Assembly (NCBI GenBank): GCA_002633005.1 | Contig: NMRA01000684.1 | Location: 1-64,000 of the forward strand | Direction: 5' to 3' | DNA length: 64,000 bases | From: Phoronis australis | Taxonomy: Eukaryota > Phoronida > Phoronidae | Shown: positions 57,568 through 64,000 of the stretch, piece after piece | How positions within the stretch are numbered: the first letter of the stretch is position 1 | Layout: each line of letters opens with the position of its first letter | Made by a program: the position numbers and the translations under genes | Notes under the pieces: generated by a model | Seen by the model: the letters and a program-made list of their open reading frames with translations, nothing else | Databases searched by the model: none | Told to the model about the DNA's origin: nothing

Positions 57568-60500
57568 TTAAAACTCACCTTCAGTGAATGAGGATTCATA
57601 TTTGAACACTGACGTAGCTGGAGGTACAGTAGATTTCCGTGTACTGTTCATTAAACTAGATCGAACGTTTCTCTCGGGCCTCAGCAAAATAATGTACAAT
57701 TTAGGAGCGAATAAGCACAACAGTGAAACTGTGGCACTGAGACTCACAGAAAAACACATGGTAATGACTCGGAGCTGGATGTTTTTGGCTGTGGTCACGT
57801 ATATGGGTACGAACGCCAGCCAAATAATACACGTGGTATACATTGTAAACCCGATGTACTTTGACTCGTTGAATCCTTCGGGTATTTTACGAGTTATTAT
57901 GGCGTATACTGTGCATATGATGATTAAAAGCATGGGATATGCAAATCCAATCATGTACTCCATTCCTTTTAACGATTCGCACACCAGGTGATGCTCCATG
58001 CGCGTTGGATAAAATGGCCCCGCTTTTGGAGGAATCTCCATCAGCCACAACGCATCCACCAGAAGTTCCACCATTACCAGAGCTCCGCATATAAGTAACT
58101 GCGAAGACGGGCTTATGAACTTTGGTCTTTTCGCGGTTTGTTTTGCAGAATTAAAAATCCTCGCTATCCTTACTGTCTTTGTCAAAAGTGCCGCGTAGCA
58201 AACGGTGTAACACAAACCAATTCCAGCCTTTTGAAACCCGCAAGTGACTCCTGATGGTTTCGCTGTCAGCACGAACGTTATGAGGTAACAAAGCAAGATT
58301 CCGGCGAGTAACACAAAGCTGAGCTCCCTACCGGACGCTCTGACCACTGCCGTTTCTCTGTATCTGATAAACACAGCTATCACGAATACAGTAGCAAGCA
58401 CGCCGATAATGGCGAAAATCAAGGCTCCTATGACCACGCCGTCGGTATATCGCAAGTAGTCAAATGGGATAGGTTGACACTTATCTCCAGAACGAGACGG
58501 GTGCGTTCCATTAGGGCACTCTATGCACTTGTCAAGGGTGCTTGAAAGGATCTGGAACGCCGTACAGTTGACGCAGTTCCAACAACATTTGTTTCCGACT
58601 GACTGTCTCGCCTGCCCTTTACCACACGGCTTTGAGCAGATGGATTGTGGGTGTTTCATGCTCTCTTGCCTGAACTTGAGTTTGGACCAGGTAATCTGAA
58701 ATAAACGACAGGTGCAATTTTTGAACAGCAATCGTCTGACACCTGCATATTGAATACCAAACTTTTGATGGCCCAACATAAGGCTCAGTTCAAAACATGA
58801 AAGCGCGACGCAGTGCCCTACTTGTTGGTTGTTTTTGGTAACACGGTTACTGCTGTTCATGTCTGATTTGTTCAAGTATGAAATTTGTTAATTCGGTTTG
58901 AGCTAATTAGTGCTGAAAGGAATTTTACAAGCATGTGGGTAAAGACAAAATGCCCAAAACCTGTTAATTATGCTTATTAGTTACCGCCATCCCCCAAAAG
59001 GCAATTCTCGAAGTAACTTTATCGATATGCAAGCAGACTTGACAAGCGAGGGTTCTGAACCTTTAATTTGAAGTCCTGAGATACTAGTATGGCACATTTG
59101 AAGCCGCGTTATTTTTCATATTAGATAATAAATTGTCGTTTATTTACAAAGGGTTCCCTGTCAGTGAAAAGATGTTACAACACGCACTCCAGATGATGTA
59201 TGTATCGGTGCTACCGTGAGTCTGATCGTTGGCCGATCAAGCATACGCGAAAATGACATCCTTAACAACGGAGAATATCTCAACAGAATTCGAAGTATGG
59301 CTCGAGATTTATCCTTTGCGTCAGTAGAGGCAAACTCCGTTGGTTTTGTATTAGTATACTACTGCGTCAAGCTAAATGGTTGACAACGAATTTGGACTAT
59401 TTGATAAGATCACAATTACAAGCAGGTGTTGCAAGCAGCCTCTTCCTTGACTGAGAACACATTCAAATCATCTGATCAGTAAATCACGCCACTGACTTAG
59501 TGCCGCCATTTTACCAAACAGCTTCAATGAATTCAAGGTCAGTTGAAAAGTTTCTGAAATCGCCGTCTTTATTCTTCCAGTCTTGCGCTTTCGCTTCAAA
59601 TGGATTACAAGCATTGCATGATGGGTAAAGCATATAGTGAAGATCTACCAGCTCCACAAATCAGTACTATCTTACATAGCTGTCTCACGGCGAGAAAATC
59701 TAGCCAATAGCACGTGCTCTCATCGAAAGTACACGACAACATCTCGCGTAACCTCGCGAAGTCATACTTGTCTGTCGAAGTCATAGCGTAATGGAACTCC
59801 AGGCCAGTTCAACCAAGTAGAGCCATGACCCGCAAGCAACTGATGCTATTGTGGAGTCGGACCGCCTGCAATCATCTTTCCAAGTTGAACAAAAGGCTGG
59901 ACGGAATAACCTCCACCGTCTAATCACTTCGTTGCCCTGCGCTCCCACAAGCTTACACTGCTATGTGAGATTTCTGATTAAGGGCAATGGTCCACATATC
60001 TCTTGACAACCTAAGTAACACTTTGGTTATGTGACAGATCGGATTCTAGAACCTGGCGCACCTCCACTAAATAAAATTGACTCTGTCGTCCAGCACGCGG
60101 GGTCTAAACTTTGCGCCCGAAATCGAATAAGAAATTCCGTTCCACTTTTATGCAAATTTAAGATAAGTAGCTAGTAGCTGTACTTGAGTACATTATGGTT
60201 TACGTGGTAGGCAGTCTAATCTAATTTGCAGTTGATGATCTCTGAACAAAATCTCTGAGGTCGTGTCTGAGCTCAAGCTATCATGTTTTTACTAATGGAG
60301 ATTGATCAGGGGTCATCAAGTGCAAACTTGGACTAGGCGCCCATTTGGTACGTCATTATATCCCTGAGCACAAAAAAATAAGCCGTATCTTGAGTTCATA
60401 CAAAACTAGAACGGAAAATGTGATACAGGATTTCGAGTTCAATTTCGAGTACACAGAGCGGCACAAGGCAGAAAGAGCAAAGATGTCACGGATACTGTTG

Positions 60501-63500
60501 ATTGTCCGTACAATAGTTTTAAAAAGCGCAGTGAATGACATCTTTACTTTAATAAGTGTAAAACTATACGTTTGAAATTTACAGTGCTTGTAGTTGTAAA
60601 CATGATTTGTTTTCACGTTGAGTCGCCCATTCACTGAAAGGTGGAGATTGTAGACTACCGTTCCGTGATGTGGGAAACCAATGCTCTCACCATGACTGCG
60701 TGCGATTGACTGTTTGAAACTCGGGTCTTCTTCCTTATTCTTGGAATTAACGTCATCAAGGAGTGCCAGGGCATCGTCGACCACTCTCAGAAGCATTCGC
60801 GATAAAAGTTTCCCGTCATCTTATTATAAAGTGGGAGCGCAATGATTATTGCGCAAGCTAGTGACTTTCTGAATTATCCCATTTCACTTTGTTATGAAAT
60901 CAAGTATAAGAGCACTGACTTCTTAAAACCAAATACCCAATATATTTCTAGATCAAAAACGTCGTCAACGTTGTTTCTTCGACGACCTTTGGTTTATAGT
61001 ATTTCCAAGTTCTCCAGTAATCGGGCGAGTTGATTTAGCCGTGCTAGTTTGCTAACTAATTATTATGCAATAGTGTCGCTACATCATTGCATTTAAACCT
61101 GTCAGCTTGGTGGCCATTGTACTTAAACTAAAATCTGCCTCCCTTTCAGTAACGCTAGGACCTCGCTAAAAAGCAAGAGTTCGCGAGATTACATGAGAAA
61201 ATGCCGTGTATTTTAAATGAGAACACGTGACTTTGACTAGGTTTTAGCTAGGTCCTAGCGTAGGTCCTATCGTCTACTGAACACACGCCTGCTTTTGCAA
61301 TCAGGCCAATCGAATTCATGTTGCCTTAACTGGGCTAAAAAGTAAGGTTCCCAGCCTTTTCTTAATGCTTCTTGAACGTTGTGCATGCCCTTATTAGAAC
61401 TGCATCTAGTCTATTGGCCAATTTGCAGTACTCGATAGTCTTAATTTTATAATCAACTATTACCGTTAATTTTTTGTTTTGATATTTTCCAACTTTCACC
61501 CACTGAAAGCGGCCATCACCATCTCTTTGGAAGTTCGCTATTTCATAGCGCTCGGGCCCACCGCCGCTCTTCTCAAAGTATGACTTCACGAGTCCCTCAC
61601 TTCGATCACGAAGGTCTGCAATCATACGTGATGGTGTATATATAGAAGTTTACTTTGACGTCAAATCTAAATGAAAAGTGATACACAAGCATGAGTTTTA
61701 CCCACAATGCAACGCATAAGGCTGGATGCTTTTTGTAAAAACGTTACCAGCGAATGGAACGAGATTTCGCAAGGCCTGGTTTTGCCGTCGAGACGTTGAC
61801 CTTGAGTAAAAAGGCACTCCAGCTTTCATTAATAACAATCGTGTTAGTGACAAGCTTCACAGCGAGCCGGTGTCAAGCAGATGAAACTGCCGATTCCACG
61901 TTTACAAATTAAGAAATTACAATGAAAGCAGCTTTATACACTTCCCGTCACATCTGAGGATATTTTTTCTCCCCCAAACGCCGGCGCAAAAAATAAGAAA
62001 TGACAGCTCTTATACTGAAGACTTTTTGTATGTACCATACGCACTGATATGTTGTTTGGTCTCCTCCCGCATTGACGGTATCTATGGTGGGCGTTATTTC
62101 TTACCAATGAATTTGTTATTTTGGAGATACTCGAGGACTTTCGTTCCATTGTGAATGGCCGTTTTCATCTCACCGCACATTCCTTCGAAATTTTGTCCAC
62201 AGATGTCAACGTGCATTTTCTGAAATGAATGCATACGCTGAGTTCCTTGAAGCTAAAGTAAGCTTTCTCACTGGAATTAACTATGTTGCTAAGAAACGGG
62301 CAGAATATAACATTGCTCATATCTAAAGGGGTTCGACAAAGTTTTAATTTATCGTTGATTTAAAAAACATGTTTCATTTTGTATTTTGGTCTCTGCCTGC
62401 TACAAACCTGCAATCTGGTTCATCGAATTTCTTACGACGTCGTAAGTTTTTTTTATTTTATACACACGTTGTGTTCTCTGTCGAATTATAAAAAGTATGA
62501 CGTCACCGACTAAGAGTCACATACAGTACTCAAATTGACTAAGTTCTTAAAACCGCGCCAATTTCTTGATATCAATAATCTCAAACGAGAATTTCAAATT
62601 TGCTGTAGTCACACGTAATGCCTAGGCTATGGTTTGCCTGTTGTTTTGTACAATAAAAATGAAAGATCATCATTTTTCAAATTAAATAATAATGTTTTCA
62701 GCAAACTGCGTAGAACCCCCGCAACAGAATGCAAATCTAATTTTAGAGCTCGTCCAAGTAAGCAATTACAAATGGCTAATAGTTGTGTCTACCGTGTCAC
62801 TCAACTTCCTTTAAAGTTTCTTCTAAACACATAAACCGCATTCAAATGTGCGCAAATTGCTCATTCAAACCTACATTTTAATAGGGCAAATTCAGTATAA
62901 AATAAAAAAATTATTGTTGATGGGACGTAAGGTATATAATTGCCAATTGCCAGCTAGAAAATTGTTTACCTGGAGCATTTTGCTATACGCCATGACAGCG
63001 GTGTGCGCTTGAAGTATAAGAGGTTCTTGTTTCTGCAATTGATCACTCATTCGAGGAACCTCGTTACCCGTACAGTTCTTTTTATAGTGACAGTTGTGCG
63101 GTGTCCTCGTCTGCCTGTCTGCAGATTCGTACCTGTAAAAACCACAGAAGTTTTGGTGCGATTGCAGAAATTGATTAGTTGACTCGCCGCTTGCACATGT
63201 AGCGGCTTAGAAATGTTCTCTGCACACCTTTATTCACAGTAACTCCAGAAGTAACGACTTGTAAAGTTACGTTACAAACGAATGCTCCTGTACACAACGC
63301 AATGATTTCCATGGCCTTCTCACTGAGAAATTGTAACTTTACAGTCATTTTAACTTAAGGCATATTTAAAATTAAACCAGTCTTCTACTAAAAATAAAAA
63401 TGGAACTTTTTAGGAACTTATAATCTCGTTCAAACCTGCTTTATATCTCACACAAAGTCAAAATGGATTAGATGTCACCATAGGCTTAACGAGTATCTAT

Positions 63501-63807
63501 GATGCCACAGGTGTAAATCATGCTTAGGCCTACAACCAAAAAGATCTCATTTTTAGGAAAATAAGCACCGGTGTAGCGATTTCACTAGGCATGGTAGTTT
63601 CAACACGAACACTCTCGAGTATTGCGAGAACATGTATTTAAGCGCGTACCTGTTCGAAAGCAAATCTTACCTGCAGTCAAATGTTTCCTCCCAATACTCA
63701 GCAAACCAGGGGTTTCGTTTGTTGGACGCTGGGCGCAGCTGGTTGAATTTTTTTGTGAAAGACTGGAATGGCGCCGCGAAAGGCTGTACGACTATGGCGC
63801 CCTCTAA
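57568..63807 (-). CDS. metabotropic glutamate receptor-like class C GPCR, 3' five exons
   Basis: These receptors sense glutamate through an extracellular Venus-flytrap domain and signal through G proteins at the plasma membrane. Exons 63671-63807, 62970-63132, 62105-62219, 61464-61615 and 57568-58695 join in phase to 564 residues plus stop; earlier exons lie beyond 64000. Seen in order: LEGAIVVQP and NKRNPWFAEYWEETFDCR of the ligand domain, RYEIANFQRDGDG, the Cys-rich linker SICSKPCGKG...CCWNCVNC, then seven membrane segments from about VVIGALIFAIIGVLATVF. Core motifs ASGRELSFVLLAGILLCY, YAALLTKTVRIARIF, SQLLICGALV, FNESKYIGFTMYTTCIIWLA and PKLYIILLRPERNVRSS are intact. The whole transmembrane part is one exon, whose frame also runs upstream into the intron; the TTTCAG acceptor sets the true start. 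The subgroup is unclear. Confidence 0.95.
59671..59795 (+). mobile_element. GGGTAG-family MITE, copy E (diverged)
   Basis: GCTGTCTCACGGCGAGAAAATC, then AATAGCACGTG, GAAAGTACACGACAACATCT and CGCGTAACCTCGCGAAGTC match the subfamily of copies A and D. Terminal repeats are eroded. It is in the large mGluR intron (58696-61463). Confidence 0.7.
60099..60465. mobile_element. non-autonomous relative of the THAP long-TIR element
   Basis: GGGGTCTAAACTTTGCGCCC at the left and TTTCGAGTTCAATTTCGAGTA at the right correspond to the two ends of the 26012-26905 element. Shared inner blocks include TTGAGTACATTATGGTTTA on the left and a TATCTTGAGTTC on the right. No THAP sequence is present. Confidence 0.6.
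60691..60796 (-). CDS. possible exon in the mGluR intron, unknown
   Basis: The minus strand reads MLLRVVDDALALLDDVNS, then KNKEEDPSFKQSIARSH, ending at a good donor CATG|GTGAGA. The phase does not fit the mGluR exons around it, so it is not a skipped receptor exon. It may belong to a nested gene or to a dead transposon next to the 60099-60465 element. Confidence 0.25.
61144..61282 (-). mobile_element. GGGTAG-family MITE, copy F (opposite orientation)
   Basis: TTCAGTAACGCTAGGACCTC at the left and GTCCTAGCGTAGGTCC near the right end form the family TIR. The core TCGCGAGATTACATGAG, then GTGTATTTTAAATGAGAAC is in reverse orientation compared with copies A and C. It is in the large mGluR intron. 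Confidence 0.8.
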
Positions 63808-64000
63808 CTGTGAATTAAAATGAAAATACACCAATGAAAACTTGAGTAAGGTGTAGCAAAACTATTAAACGGAAATAATCGTTTCATAAATGATGTGGTA
63901 CTTTCATGTCTGCTGGCTCATGCACCTATATTTGTAGCTGCGCATATAACCGGAAACAGTCCCATGCGCCCATGCGCGAAGCATTTTAGTAAAGCCGTGA
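63808..64000. other. mGluR intron, window end
   Basis: Upstream intron of the receptor gene. No further exon was seen before the window ends. Confidence 0.5.

Noticed and set aside
57584-57991. 135-codon plus-strand ORF
   Set aside because: Antisense shadow of the mGluR transmembrane exon.
1-64000. CRISPR arrays, operons, phage or bacterial systems
   Set aside because: None present: spliced genes, satellites and eukaryotic transposons mark this as animal nuclear DNA, and the tandem arrays lack conserved short repeats with unique spacers.

Overview
The window is metazoan nuclear DNA: AT-rich, intron-rich, with GT-AG introns and many transposon remains. Four host genes can be identified: the translesion polymerase scaffold REV1, the ciliary small GTPase CPLANE2/RSG1, the germline GATA factor ZGLP1 and a class C GPCR of the metabotropic glutamate receptor family. 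This gene set, together with BEL/Pao, PIF/Harbinger, Penelope-like, THAP-type and CR1/jockey-like repeats and a SWIM-YqaJ nuclease relic, fits an invertebrate animal. An invertebrate deuterostome (acorn worm, lancelet or echinoderm type) is my best guess, but nothing in the sequence proves it. There are no prokaryotic operons, CRISPR arrays or bacterial signals.

Layout. 1-1.9 kb: 3' end of a non-LTR retrotransposon (minus). 4.1-4.5 kb: a probable first coding exon of an unidentified minus-strand gene. 7.1-24.7 kb (minus): a complete REV1 in 19 exons that join in phase to 1104 codons plus stop, with a Penelope-like fragment, a MITE and simple repeats in its introns. 26.0-26.9 kb: a long-TIR element with a THAP-domain exon, interrupted by a 75-base assembly gap. 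29.5-31.8 kb (plus): CPLANE2, four exons, first exon not located. 33.6-38.1 kb: two satellite-like tandem arrays, the first containing a solo LTR with a 4-bp target duplication. 38.5-40.7 kb: relics of a Harbinger transposase and a BEL/Pao polymerase between two parts of the second array. 41.8-42.9 kb (minus): a broken SWIM-YqaJ nuclease gene. 47.4-52.5 kb (minus): ZGLP1, three exons, with several MITEs in its introns. 54.6-55.8 kb: three unidentified minus-strand ORFs. 57.6-63.8 kb (minus): the 3' five exons of an mGluR-like receptor, continuing beyond the window end.

The genes are independent and do not form a pathway: DNA damage tolerance, ciliogenesis, germline transcription and glutamate signalling. 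What unites the region is its load of small inverted-repeat elements. One MITE family occurs six times, a TTAA-flanked family three times, a GC-rich foldback element twice, and the THAP-type element leaves at least two related fragments. No clearly new biological system was found. The strongest unusual items are the SWIM-YqaJ relic, the THAP element family, and the nested history of the 33.6-40.7 kb arrays. All exon boundaries were read by eye from splice signals, phase and family similarity; no search or prediction program was run.
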